A program made the position numbers and the translations under genes. The notes beneath the pieces were generated by a model. It worked only from the letters and a program-made list of their open reading frames with translations. It made no database searches and was not told the origin of the DNA. Below are positions 36,793 to 44,994 of a stretch of 64,000 bases of DNA, piece by piece; position 1 is the stretch's first letter; each line of letters opens with the position of its first letter. The stretch spans positions 248,001 through 312,000 of the forward strand of contig NZ_NFUR01000003.1 of assembly GCF_002127225.1 (NCBI RefSeq), written 5' to 3'. Source of the stretch: Sphingomonas sp. IBVSS2 (lineage in GTDB: Bacteria > Pseudomonadota > Alphaproteobacteria > Sphingomonadales > Sphingomonadaceae).

Positions 36793-39105
36793 TCAGGTCC
36801 GCAGCCGCTCGATCGCCTGGGCCAGCGCGACATAGAGCTTGCCCATGTCCGACGAGAGCAGGGTCACGCCCATTGGCGATCCGTCGCGCAGCGCCAGGAT
36901 CTGGCGGAGCATCGCCTCGAAATCATGGATGTAGCGATTGACGTTGTCGCGGAAATCCTCGTCTTCCTCGTAGAGCCGGTGGATGTCGCGCGTTTCGGAA
37001 GGGTCGAGCAGGCGCACGGCGCGGCGGGTGAAGACGCCGCGATCGCCTTTCAGATAGGCCGACCAGGCGCTGTCGGTCACATCGGCCGAGAAGGCCTTGG
37101 TGATGTCGATCGAGGCCGAGTTGAGTGCTTCGATCAGCAGCGAGACGCGGCGCGCGAAATTGTCGCTGTCCGAATCCTCGCGCTCCTTGCGGCCCTCGGC
37201 GATCCGTGCCTCGACCTGGGCAGTGGTATCGGCCAGCGCCACCATCTGGTGCGTGAGCCGCTCGGAGGCGCGGGTGGCCGCGAGCACGGCCGCCTCGGTG
37301 GTCTCGGCGAGATCGGCGAGCTGGCGGCGGATCGAGGCGTCGATCGCGCGGCGCAACGCATCGCCCGCGGCTTCCTCGATCGCGCGCTCGGCATGGGGCA
37401 CGATGCCCGACAGCGTCTCGCGGGCATGGCTGGCGGCGGCGCTGGAGGTCTCGCGGACGCTCACCAGCGCCTCGACCAGCTGCGGCGCGGCGCTCTCGGC
37501 GAAGCGGCGCGTAGTGGCGATGGTCTCGTCGACCATGGCGCCCAACTGTTCGGCCTGCTCGCCCCCGGTGGCCAGCGTCTCGAGCAGGGATGCCTGGGTC
37601 TTGGCGAGCGTGTCGCGCTGCTGGCCGACGACGTCGGCAATGGCTTCGATCGCATCGTGCGTGCTCTCGGCGGCGGTGACCAGGGCGAGCAGCTCGGGCT
37701 TGGAGGCGGCGACCACCTGGCGGCTCGCATTGATCCGGGCGTCGAGCCGGGCGAGCGCCTCGGGCAGGGTCTCGTCGATCTCCCGGGCCGAGGCGTCGAG
37801 CGCGGTGAGCAGGTCCTCGGACGTGCCGATCACGCGGCGCGCGGTCTGGTCGCCGGTGTCGAGCGCCACCGTCATCGCCGAAACCGAGCCGTGCAGCGCG
37901 CTCATCGATGCGGCCAGGTTCCCGGTGCGCTCGGTGCCCGCGGCATGCAGGTCCTCCATTGCGCGGTCGAGCCGATCGACGCCGGAGGCCAGCCCCTCGA
38001 ACAGCATGTCACCGCGCCCCTGCTCCTCGGCGAGGCGGTTGCCGATGCGGCCGATCGCTTCCTCGATCGCGGCCATGCGCGCGCCCATCGCCTCGGCGCT
38101 GTCACGGCCCGCGCGGTCGAGCGCCGCCTGGTTGGCGGAGAGCATGGCGAGGATCGCCTCGCCCTGGGTGGCAATGCCCTTGCGTGCCTCGTCCACGGCA
38201 TTGGCGGCGCGGTCGAGCACGGCATCGACCTGGGTCGACATCTCGCCGGTGACCCTTTCGAGCCGCGCGCTGGCGGTCTGGCTGGTCGCTTCCATCCGGG
38301 CGATGTGGGCGGCGAGCCGGTCGGCCGCGCCGCCGGCGATCTGGTCGGCTTCCCGCCCGCGCTCGGCAAGCGCGGAGAGCTGGGTGTCGAGGGCGGCCGC
38401 CCGCTCGCCGGCGAGCAGGCCGGCGGCGTCGACTCGGTCGGACAGGCCGCGCATCTCCTCATGCGCCTTGGGCAGCGACGCGAGCACGACTGCAACGCGA
38501 TGCTCGGCATCGGCGGCCGATTCGCCGAGATGGCGGGTGCTGGCGTCGATCGAGCGGGCGTGCTGCGCGGCGCTGCCGGCGGCGCTCTCGAGCTTCTCGG
38601 AGGCGCGTTCGCCCATGGCGATCAGGATGTTGGTCTGCTCGGCAAGCGCCGCGCGATTCTCCTCGATCTTGCGCGAGAGCGTGGCGACGACGCGTTCGAG
38701 GCTGGCGGCCTCCGCGCGCATGGCGCGGGCGCTGGCGCCGAAGCGCTGGGCCTCGGCGCGGCTCGTGCGCAGGGCAAGGAGATAGAGGATGCCGATCAGG
38801 GCGGGCGGAACGCACAGCGCGCCGATCAGCTGGACGAGCCCGGCAGGCGCCATCGGCGCGGCGAGGGTGCCGCGCAGCAGCCAGCCCATCGTGCCGAACC
38901 AGCCCGACACCGCGACAATCGCGAGAGCAGGCAGGATCCAGCCGGCGCGGCGCGGTGCCTCCTCGTCCTCTTCCTCGATCGCGTCTTCGGCAGCCAGCGC
39001 CGGCGCGATCCGCGTGGACGCCACGGTTTCGGACAGCACCAGCTCTTCCGCGTCTTCGTTCGCGGGCAGCGGCTCGGCAGGTTTTCCCCCAATCATGACG
39101 CGCAT
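36793..39105 (-). CDS. Large membrane-anchored coiled-coil protein
   Basis: This 770-residue protein has an acidic head (residues 1-50), two membrane helices (about 56-76 and 88-112) and then roughly 500 residues of Ala/Glu/Arg-rich helix with many Thr/Ser turns (SAADAEHRVAVVLASLPKAH…, ARLERVTGEMSTQVDAVLDRA…). The pattern resembles methyl-accepting chemotaxis or ExbB/MotA-linked helical rods but has no MCP signature and no ATPase motif. The last 130 residues are more globular (DSAWSAYLKGDRGVFTRRAVRLLD…LYEEDEDFRDNVNRYIHDFE). A role in cell-envelope or chromosome organisation is possible. It is divergent from the Hpt-like gene. Confidence 0.72.
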   Translation of the reverse strand: MRVMIGGKPAEPLPANEDAEELVLSETVASTRIAPALAAEDAIEEEDEEAPRRAGWILPALAIVAVSGWFGTMGWLLRGTLAAPMAPAGLVQLIGALCVPPALIGILYLLALRTSRAEAQRFGASARAMRAEAASLERVVATLSRKIEENRAALAEQTNILIAMGERASEKLESAAGSAAQHARSIDASTRHLGESAADAEHRVAVVLASLPKAHEEMRGLSDRVDAAGLLAGERAAALDTQLSALAERGREADQIAGGAADRLAAHIARMEATSQTASARLERVTGEMSTQVDAVLDRAANAVDEARKGIATQGEAILAMLSANQAALDRAGRDSAEAMGARMAAIEEAIGRIGNRLAEEQGRGDMLFEGLASGVDRLDRAMEDLHAAGTERTGNLAASMSALHGSVSAMTVALDTGDQTARRVIGTSEDLLTALDASAREIDETLPEALARLDARINASRQVVAASKPELLALVTAAESTHDAIEAIADVVGQQRDTLAKTQASLLETLATGGEQAEQLGAMVDETIATTRRFAESAAPQLVEALVSVRETSSAAASHARETLSGIVPHAERAIEEAAGDALRRAIDASIRRQLADLAETTEAAVLAATRASERLTHQMVALADTTAQVEARIAEGRKEREDSDSDNFARRVSLLIEALNSASIDITKAFSADVTDSAWSAYLKGDRGVFTRRAVRLLDPSETRDIHRLYEEDEDFRDNVNRYIHDFEAMLRQILALRDGSPMGVTLLSSDMGKLYVALAQAIERLRT

Positions 39106-39178
39106 TTACCACATTTCGGCGTCGTACCAACAGCGGCATGGAAACGCGCTATTAACGGTATCCGGCTAGGGACGGATC

Positions 39179-39472
39179 ATGGCGTACGATCCGGGTGCAA
39201 TCGATGCGACGCTGGCGGCGGCGGTGGGCGACGAGCCCGCGCTGATCGCCGAGCTGCGCGAGGCCTTTCACGACGGGGTGCAAAGGTGCCTCGAGACCAT
39301 GAAGACCGCCGAGAGTCCCGATGGCTGGGCGGCGGCGGCGCTGCGCCTCAAGGGCCTTTCGGCCAGCTTCGGCGCGATCCGGCTGATGGCGCTCGCCACC
39401 GAAGCGGCCAATGGACAGGCGCATGACGGCGCGATACTCCGGCGTCTCCATCGGGCGGTCGACCGACTCTGA
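39179..39472 (+). CDS. Hpt-like protein lacking the phosphohistidine
   Basis: This 97-residue all-helical protein fits the histidine phosphotransfer fold: an N-terminal helix AALIAELREAFHDGVQRCL and a core ALRLKGLSASFGAIRL (about residues 54-69). In active Hpt domains the pattern is A-H-x-L-K-G. Here the histidine position is Leu55, so phosphotransfer by the normal route is not possible. It may bind a response regulator without passing phosphate. It is divergent from the coiled-coil gene (73 bases) and lies upstream of the secreted triplicate. Confidence 0.7.
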   Translation: MAYDPGAIDATLAAAVGDEPALIAELREAFHDGVQRCLETMKTAESPDGWAAAALRLKGLSASFGAIRLMALATEAANGQAHDGAILRRLHRAVDRL

Positions 39473-39546
39473 ATTCCAAGGCGCGGTGCGCCGTGAATTT
39501 GCGTCATGCGGCCCCGTAAAACTTTGGTCTGATGCTGGGGAAACGC

Positions 39547-40434
39547 ATGCGCAAGCTGGCCATCGGTCTCGCCTTTGTTCTCGCCACGATTTCCGGCGGC
39601 GTCGCGCAGGGACAGCAGGCGCCGGGCGCCGGCCAGGATAGCGGCATCCTTGTCGAGGGCCGCAAGCAGGGGCCCCGGAAAGAGGCGCGGCGCTTCGTCG
39701 AGCGGATCGTCACGACCACCAAGGATCAGATTTCGCGCTTCAACGATCCGGTGTGCCCGGTGGTGCTGGGGCTGACGCCGCCCTATGCCAAGGCGATCGT
39801 CAAGCGGTTCCGCGAGGTCTCGGTGGAGGTCGGCGCCGAGGTCGATCGGGACGAGAAATGCTATCCGAACGTCTTCGTGATCGTCGCAGCGGATGCCGGC
39901 GCGATCATCAATCAGCTGCGCGAGAAATATCACGGCTTCTTCCGCGACCTTGCCTATGACGACAAGCGCACCGCTCTTGACGAGGGGCCGGTGCGTGCCT
40001 GGCGGGTGTCCGAGGAACTCGACCAGACCGGCAGGCCTGGGGCGCAAGATGCGGATGGCGTGCGCAGTTTCCGCGGTATCGATCCCGGCTCGCGTATCTC
40101 GCTCTCGACGCAGCAGGCAACCTATGCCGCGGTGTTGGTAATCGACGTCAAGGCGATCGACGAGAAGTCGGTGGGGCAGATCGCCGACTATGTCGCCATG
40201 CGCGTGCTCGCCGGGGCGCGTCCGCCCAAGGAAGGCGGACGGCTCGATACGATCCTGACCCTGTTCGACGAGGATGCCGTCGCCCCGGAGGGGCTGACCC
40301 AGGTCGACCGCAGCTTCCTCACGGGCATCTATCAGATGCAGGCCAATGCCCGGCTCGGCAGCCAGGCCGGCACGATCGCCGATCGGATCGTGCGGGACAC
40401 CCGGGAAGCCGGAACGGCGAAGAAGCCCCGTTAG
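39547..40434 (+). CDS. Secreted triplicate family, copy 1
   Basis: This protein of about 295 residues (ATG 39547 after GGGGAA; an ATG at 39532 would add five) has a signal peptide ending near GGVAQG. Family marks, shared with the next two genes, are GILVEGRK, the segment RFNDPVCPVVLGL, KCYPNVFVIVAADAGAIINQLR, ADYVAMRVLAGARPP and TILTLFD. The two cysteines (PVCP, KCYPN) are in all three copies and could form a disulfide. No known catalytic motif. Function unknown; periplasmic or surface location expected. Confidence 0.72.
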   Translation: MRKLAIGLAFVLATISGGVAQGQQAPGAGQDSGILVEGRKQGPRKEARRFVERIVTTTKDQISRFNDPVCPVVLGLTPPYAKAIVKRFREVSVEVGAEVDRDEKCYPNVFVIVAADAGAIINQLREKYHGFFRDLAYDDKRTALDEGPVRAWRVSEELDQTGRPGAQDADGVRSFRGIDPGSRISLSTQQATYAAVLVIDVKAIDEKSVGQIADYVAMRVLAGARPPKEGGRLDTILTLFDEDAVAPEGLTQVDRSFLTGIYQMQANARLGSQAGTIADRIVRDTREAGTAKKPR

Positions 40435-40455
40435 CATCGGGGTCCGGCGCTGCCG

Positions 40456-40500
40456 GATGGACAGGCCCGGCTGCGCGCGATACTCCCATCGGGCGAGAGA
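40456..40500 (+). repeat. Duplication scar related to the 3' end of the Hpt-like gene
   Basis: This stretch matches 39411-39462, the end of the Hpt-like gene, in three blocks: ATGGACAGGC, GCGCGATACTCC and CATCGGGCG, with a seven-base gap and scattered changes. In both places the block lies about 80-120 bases before the start of a triplicate gene. It looks like a leftover of the tandem duplication that made copy 2, carrying along a piece of the neighbouring gene. Confidence 0.6.
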
Positions 40501-40551
40501 TCGGTTCAGCCGGCGCATTCGACGCGGAGAGGCCTGGGAAGGATCGACTCT

Positions 40552-41400
40552 ATGCGCATGCCGTTTTGCGTGACCTCGCTTTTGCTGCTCTGCGTGGCCG
40601 GCGTGCCCCCAGTCCATGCCCAGGATGCCAAGCCGGCGCAGGACGGCGGCATCGTCGTAACCGGCAAGGGCCCCGAGCCGATCGGAAAGGCCCGGCGCTA
40701 TCTCCGTCAGGTCCTGGAGAGCGACAGCGGCCAGCTTGCGCGTTTCATCGATCCGGTCTGTCCGCTCGTCCTCGGCCTGCCCGAGCGCTTCCGGGCACCG
40801 ATCGACGAGCGTTTCCGCATCGTCGCCGCGGCGAGTTCAGTTCGCTTCGCCAAGGGGAAATGCCGGCCGAACCTGATGATCGTGTTCGCCGACAATGCCG
40901 ACGCGTTGATCGAGACGATGCGCAAGCGCCGCAATGCCGCCTTCGCCAATCTGGACGAGGGCGCGCTGCGCGACGCGTTCAAGGCAGGGCCGATCCATGC
41001 CTGGCGCCTGGTCGTGACGCGGGACGACATGGGCAATATGTCCGCCGGGGACGAGGATCCCGATTCCCCGGTCGTCTTCGAGAGCGAGACCCAGACGGTC
41101 GCGATCAACTCGGTGATCGTGATGGACAAGCGGGCCGCCCAGGGCAAATCGGTACGCCAGATCGCCGACTACGCCGTGATGCGTACGCTGGCGGGCGCGC
41201 GGCCGCCCGACAAGGGATCGATCGCCGCCGCTTCGATCCTGTCGCTCTTCGACCCCGCGGTGGTGCCGCCGCCGGTGGAGATCACCGATATGGACCTGGG
41301 CCTGCTCACCGGGCTCTATCGGTTGCGGGATCCCTATGCGCAGGGCGGGGACCAAGCCTATCGGATCTCGCGCGCGATGGGGACGGGCAGGCCGCGCTAG
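40552..41400 (+). CDS. Secreted triplicate family, copy 2
   Basis: This 282-residue paralogue has a signal peptide (residues 1-22, …VPPVHAQ) followed by DGGIVVTGKG, RFIDPVCPLVLGLPERF, KCRPNLMIVFADNADALIETMR, ADYAVMRTLAGARPPDKG and SILSLFDP. A middle insert (MSAGDEDPDSPVVFES) is longer than in copy 1. The cysteine pair is conserved; the extra cysteine in the signal peptide is cleaved. It starts 117 bases after copy 1, from which it is separated by a duplication scar. Function unknown. Confidence 0.72.
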   Translation: MRMPFCVTSLLLLCVAGVPPVHAQDAKPAQDGGIVVTGKGPEPIGKARRYLRQVLESDSGQLARFIDPVCPLVLGLPERFRAPIDERFRIVAAASSVRFAKGKCRPNLMIVFADNADALIETMRKRRNAAFANLDEGALRDAFKAGPIHAWRLVVTRDDMGNMSAGDEDPDSPVVFESETQTVAINSVIVMDKRAAQGKSVRQIADYAVMRTLAGARPPDKGSIAAASILSLFDPAVVPPPVEITDMDLGLLTGLYRLRDPYAQGGDQAYRISRAMGTGRPR

Positions 41401-41479
41401 CGGGCTTCACCGGCAGAGCAGGGGGATGCTATATCGATGGCAGGCCCGATTTCACGGGAATGCGATGGGAGTGAATGGC

Positions 41480-42346
41480 GTGCGCATGGTCCTGATCGGT
41501 TTCGCTCTGGCGATCGTCGCCACCGGCACGGCGCAGGCGCAGGACAAGCCCGCCGACGATCCCAGCATCGTGGTTCGCGGGCAGAAGGGCGTTCCGCCGC
41601 GCGAAGCCCGCAAGTTCGTCCGCCAGGTGGTGACCAGCACCGAGGGGCAGCTCGCGCGCTTCGTCGACCCGGTCTGCCCGTTCGTGCTCGGCCTGCCGCG
41701 GCAATATGCGATGGTGGTCGAGGATCGCATTCGCGACGATGCCCGGCAGGCCGGGATCAGGACCGGAGCGGAGGGCAAGTGCCAACCCAATCTGGTGATA
41801 ATGGTCGCCGACAATGCCGATGCGGTGGTCAGGAAGCTCCGCCAGAAGTTCAGCGGCCTGTTCCTGGGCGTGAGCGCCAAGGAAATGAGCCGGGCGATGC
41901 GCGAGGGGCCGGTGCATGTGTGGAGCGCGGTGCAGGTGCGCAACGAGAACGGCCAGGCGCCCCGCCAGACCGAGTCGGACGGCCCGCCGACGCTGCGGGT
42001 CTATGGCGCGTCGCTCGTCGATCTCCAGACCCAGCAGGCCGTGCTCCAGTCGATCATGGTCCTCGACGCGGATGCCCTGCTCGGCAAGACGCTGACCCAG
42101 ATTTCGGACTATGTCGCGATGCGCACCCTGGCCGGGGCTCGCCCGCCGCGCGAAGGGGTGGAGGCGAACACGATCCTCACGCTGTTCGATCCCCAGGGCG
42201 CGCCGCCGCCCGCGATGACGGGAATCGACCGCGGTTTCCTCACCGGGCTCTACAAGGTGCGCCCGAACGGCACCTCGGTCACGCAGATGAGCACCATTTC
42301 GCGCCAGATCGTGAAAGATTCGAAGCCGCGCACGGAAAGGGAATGA
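41480..42346 (+). CDS. Secreted triplicate family, copy 3
   Basis: This 288-residue paralogue starts at GTG 41480 (GGGAG eight bases upstream; the N-terminus VRMVLIGF then aligns with MRKLAIGL of copy 1; an ATG at 41465 is an alternative). The signal peptide ends near GTAQAQ. Shared marks are PSIVVRGQKG, RFVDPVCPFVLGLPRQY, KCQPNLVIMVADNADAVVRKLR, SDYVAMRTLAGARPPREG and TILTLFDP. It ends nine bases before the convergent VWA gene. The IVV-x-G motif after the signal resembles the plug start of TonB receptors (IVVTG). Confidence 0.72.
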   Translation: MRMVLIGFALAIVATGTAQAQDKPADDPSIVVRGQKGVPPREARKFVRQVVTSTEGQLARFVDPVCPFVLGLPRQYAMVVEDRIRDDARQAGIRTGAEGKCQPNLVIMVADNADAVVRKLRQKFSGLFLGVSAKEMSRAMREGPVHVWSAVQVRNENGQAPRQTESDGPPTLRVYGASLVDLQTQQAVLQSIMVLDADALLGKTLTQISDYVAMRTLAGARPPREGVEANTILTLFDPQGAPPPAMTGIDRGFLTGLYKVRPNGTSVTQMSTISRQIVKDSKPRTERE

Positions 42347-42355
42347 ACCCGGTGC

Positions 42356-43534
42356 TCAGCGCTTGCGGCTGAGCTCGCGCATCGCCTCGTCAAGGCCGGC
42401 CAGGGTGAGGGGGTACATGCGGTCGCCCAGCAACTCGCGCAGGATCTTCACCGACTGGGTATAGCCCCATTGCTCGCGCGGGATCGGGTTGAGCCATATC
42501 GCGGCGGGATAGGTGTTCAGCGCGCGCTGCATCCAGACGGCGCCGGCCTCCTCGTTGAAATGCTCGACCGAGCCGCCCGGATGCGTGATCTCGTATGCGC
42601 TCATCGAGGCATCGCCGACAAAGACCAGCTTATAGTCGTGCCCATATTTGTGGAGGATGTCCCAGGTGGGCGTGCGCTCCTGGAAGCGGCGGCGATTGTC
42701 CTTCCACACGCCTTCGTACAGGCAGTTGTGGAAATAGAAGAACTCCAGGTTCTTGAACTCGCTGGTCGCCGCCGAGAACAGCTCCTCGCACAGCTTGATG
42801 AACGGATCCATCGATCCGCCGACGTCGAGGAAGAGCAGCAGCTTCACGGCATTGTGCCGCTCGGGCCGCATGTGCACGTCGAGCCAGCCCTGTTTCGCGG
42901 TGCCCTCGATCGTCGCGTCGATGTCGAGCTCGTCGGCCGCGCCCTCGCGCGCGAAGCGGCGCAGGCGGCGCAGCGCCACCTTGATGTTGCGAGTGCCGAG
43001 TTCGCGGGTGCTGTCGAGGTTGCGGAACTCGCGGCCCTCCCACACCTTGAGCGCGCGCTTGTGCTTGCTCTCGCCGCCGATGCGCACGCCTTCGGGATTG
43101 TAGCCGCCATTGCCGTAGGGGGAGGTGCCCCCCGTGCCGATCCACTTGTTGCCGCCCTCGTGCCGGCCCTGCTGCTCCTCGAGCCGCTGCTTCAGCGTCT
43201 CCATGATCTCTTCCCAGGAGCCGAGCGACTGGATCTTCGCCATTTCTTCCGGCGACAGGAACTTCTCGGCGATCGCGCGCAGCCATTCCTCGGGGATCGC
43301 GGCGGGGGCAACGCCATAGCTGGTGGCGATGCCCCTGAAGACCTTGGCGAAGACCTGGTCGAACCGGTCGAGCAGCCCCTCGTCCTTCACGAAGGTGGCG
43401 CGGGCGAGATAGTAGAAGGCCTCGGGCGTGCGCTCGATCACATCGCGGTCGAGCGCCTCCAGGAGCACCAGATGCTCCTTCAGGCTGGCCGGTATGCCCG
43501 CGGCGCGCAGCTCGTCGAGGAAGGAGAAGAACAT
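42356..43534 (-). CDS. VWA-domain protein, CoxE-like
   Basis: This 392-residue protein of the CoxE/VWA family has an N-terminal helical part (residues 1-110, MFFSFLDELRAAGIPASLKEH) and a C-terminal von Willebrand A domain with the metal-ion site DVGGSMD (normally DxSxS; here Gly-Gly-Ser). In related operons a MoxR AAA+ ATPase partners such proteins to insert metals or mature enzymes; a MoxR gene lies at 48495-49352, five kilobases away on the same strand. The partner enzyme is not in this window. Confidence 0.87.
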   Translation of the reverse strand: MFFSFLDELRAAGIPASLKEHLVLLEALDRDVIERTPEAFYYLARATFVKDEGLLDRFDQVFAKVFRGIATSYGVAPAAIPEEWLRAIAEKFLSPEEMAKIQSLGSWEEIMETLKQRLEEQQGRHEGGNKWIGTGGTSPYGNGGYNPEGVRIGGESKHKRALKVWEGREFRNLDSTRELGTRNIKVALRRLRRFAREGAADELDIDATIEGTAKQGWLDVHMRPERHNAVKLLLFLDVGGSMDPFIKLCEELFSAATSEFKNLEFFYFHNCLYEGVWKDNRRRFQERTPTWDILHKYGHDYKLVFVGDASMSAYEITHPGGSVEHFNEEAGAVWMQRALNTYPAAIWLNPIPREQWGYTQSVKILRELLGDRMYPLTLAGLDEAMRELSRKR

Positions 43535-43543
43535 CCGCTTTCC

Positions 43544-44956
43544 CTAGGGTTGGCGCCGCCGTTCGTACAGGTTCCAGTTGGTGCCCGAAAGGCTGCGCAT
43601 GCGATGCTGGGCGATCAGCGCGAAATGGCCGCCGCAGCGGTCGGCATCCGCCGGGAACGCCTCGCCCAGGAAACGGTCGACCAGCAGGAAGCGTGCCTGC
43701 GGATCGCAGCGGCCCAAGATCACCTTGAGCTTGTACTTCCGGCGCGCGGCGGCGACATCGGTGGCCGCCTGGCCGGTGTCGCGGTCGAGCAGCATCGTCG
43801 TGCCTTCGGGCGCGCGGGCCATCATCTCGCGCACGGGACCGCCCGGATCGCCGCGCTGGTCCACCGCCAGCACATAGTCGCACCACAGGCTGCCGCCCAG
43901 CATCCCGGCCAGGCCGATCCCCGCCGCGATCCGCCGCCAGTCGCCCTTCTCCAGCCCGAAGCCGATCATCTCGCCCAGCATCAGCAGCAGCGGCAGCAGG
44001 GCGGGCATATAGTAGCGGGCATGGCCGACATTGCCGGCGTGCAGCACCGCGAGCAGGAAGGGGAAGGCGAAGATCGCCAGCCGGTACAGCGCCATGCGCG
44101 ACGCCCCCCAGCGCGGCGCCAGGACGAGCAGCACCAGCACCAGCACGATCGGCCAGATGTCCTTCCAGGGCAGGCCGATCGTATAGCCGATCGCGGTGGT
44201 GGTGCCGTTGAGGTACATCATGAAGTCGAACGGATCGTAGCGCCCGAAACGGAAGCCGGTGCCGGCGAAATGGCCGGCGGCGAGCACGAAGCCGAGCACG
44301 CCCGCCAGCACCAGCACCGGCAGCCAGAAGGTCCGGAAGATCTCGATCGCCGCCGCCCGGAAGCCGTTGCGCTTCCACAGTACGAAGGACGGCCAGCCGA
44401 CCAGGGCGACGGCCGCGAAGATCATGGTGAGCTGCGAGAAGGCGCCGAGGAAGAAGCAGAGCGCGAAGGTGGTCGGGCGGCGATAGCCGAGGTCGCCCGC
44501 CAGCCAGCGATCGATGAACAGGATCGCGATCAGCATCGCCAGCGACATGCCGGCATAGCCGCGCGCTTCCGATCCCATCGTCACCAGCATCGGCGAGAAG
44601 GCGAAGAGCAGCGCAGTCACCACCATGGTGGCGCGGCCGCGCGGCTCGGCGATCTTGGCCGCGACCAGGATCGCCGCGCTGCTGCTCAGGATCGAGAGCA
44701 GGCGGACGAGCGGCGGCCAGGCGCCGAAGCCCACCATCTGCATCCAGAGCGAGTTGATATGGTGGTTATTGTCGTGATTGATGCCGATGAACACGCCGAT
44801 CGGCGTAAGCGCATCGCGCGCCTGCGACGCCGACCAGGCCTCGTCGAACCACAGGTCGCCCAGCGAGCAGACGAAGCGCAGCGCCAGGCCCGCAAGCGCG
44901 ATCGCGTAGATCGCCCACCACCAGCGCCGATTCGCGCGCAGATCCCCCCCGGTCAT
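43544..44956 (-). CDS. GT-C type membrane glycosyltransferase (PMT/ArnT-like)
   Basis: This 470-residue protein has about 11 membrane helices and an early periplasmic loop with DLWFDEAWSASQA, the Asp-Glu pair typical of the catalytic site of the GT39/ArnT superfamily, followed by HDNNHHINSLWMQ. A soluble C-terminal part (about residues 380-470) contains TMLLDRDTGQAATDVAAARRKYKLKVILG. Members transfer sugars from polyprenyl phosphate to lipids or proteins. Donor and acceptor are not deducible. It lies nine bases from the VWA gene but is likely an independent function. Confidence 0.82.
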   Translation of the reverse strand: MTGGDLRANRRWWWAIYAIALAGLALRFVCSLGDLWFDEAWSASQARDALTPIGVFIGINHDNNHHINSLWMQMVGFGAWPPLVRLLSILSSSAAILVAAKIAEPRGRATMVVTALLFAFSPMLVTMGSEARGYAGMSLAMLIAILFIDRWLAGDLGYRRPTTFALCFFLGAFSQLTMIFAAVALVGWPSFVLWKRNGFRAAAIEIFRTFWLPVLVLAGVLGFVLAAGHFAGTGFRFGRYDPFDFMMYLNGTTTAIGYTIGLPWKDIWPIVLVLVLLVLAPRWGASRMALYRLAIFAFPFLLAVLHAGNVGHARYYMPALLPLLLMLGEMIGFGLEKGDWRRIAAGIGLAGMLGGSLWCDYVLAVDQRGDPGGPVREMMARAPEGTTMLLDRDTGQAATDVAAARRKYKLKVILGRCDPQARFLLVDRFLGEAFPADADRCGGHFALIAQHRMRSLSGTNWNLYERRRQP

Positions 44957-44994
44957 GCCCCGCTAGATGCCTTGCCGCTCAGCTCGCGGCAAGC

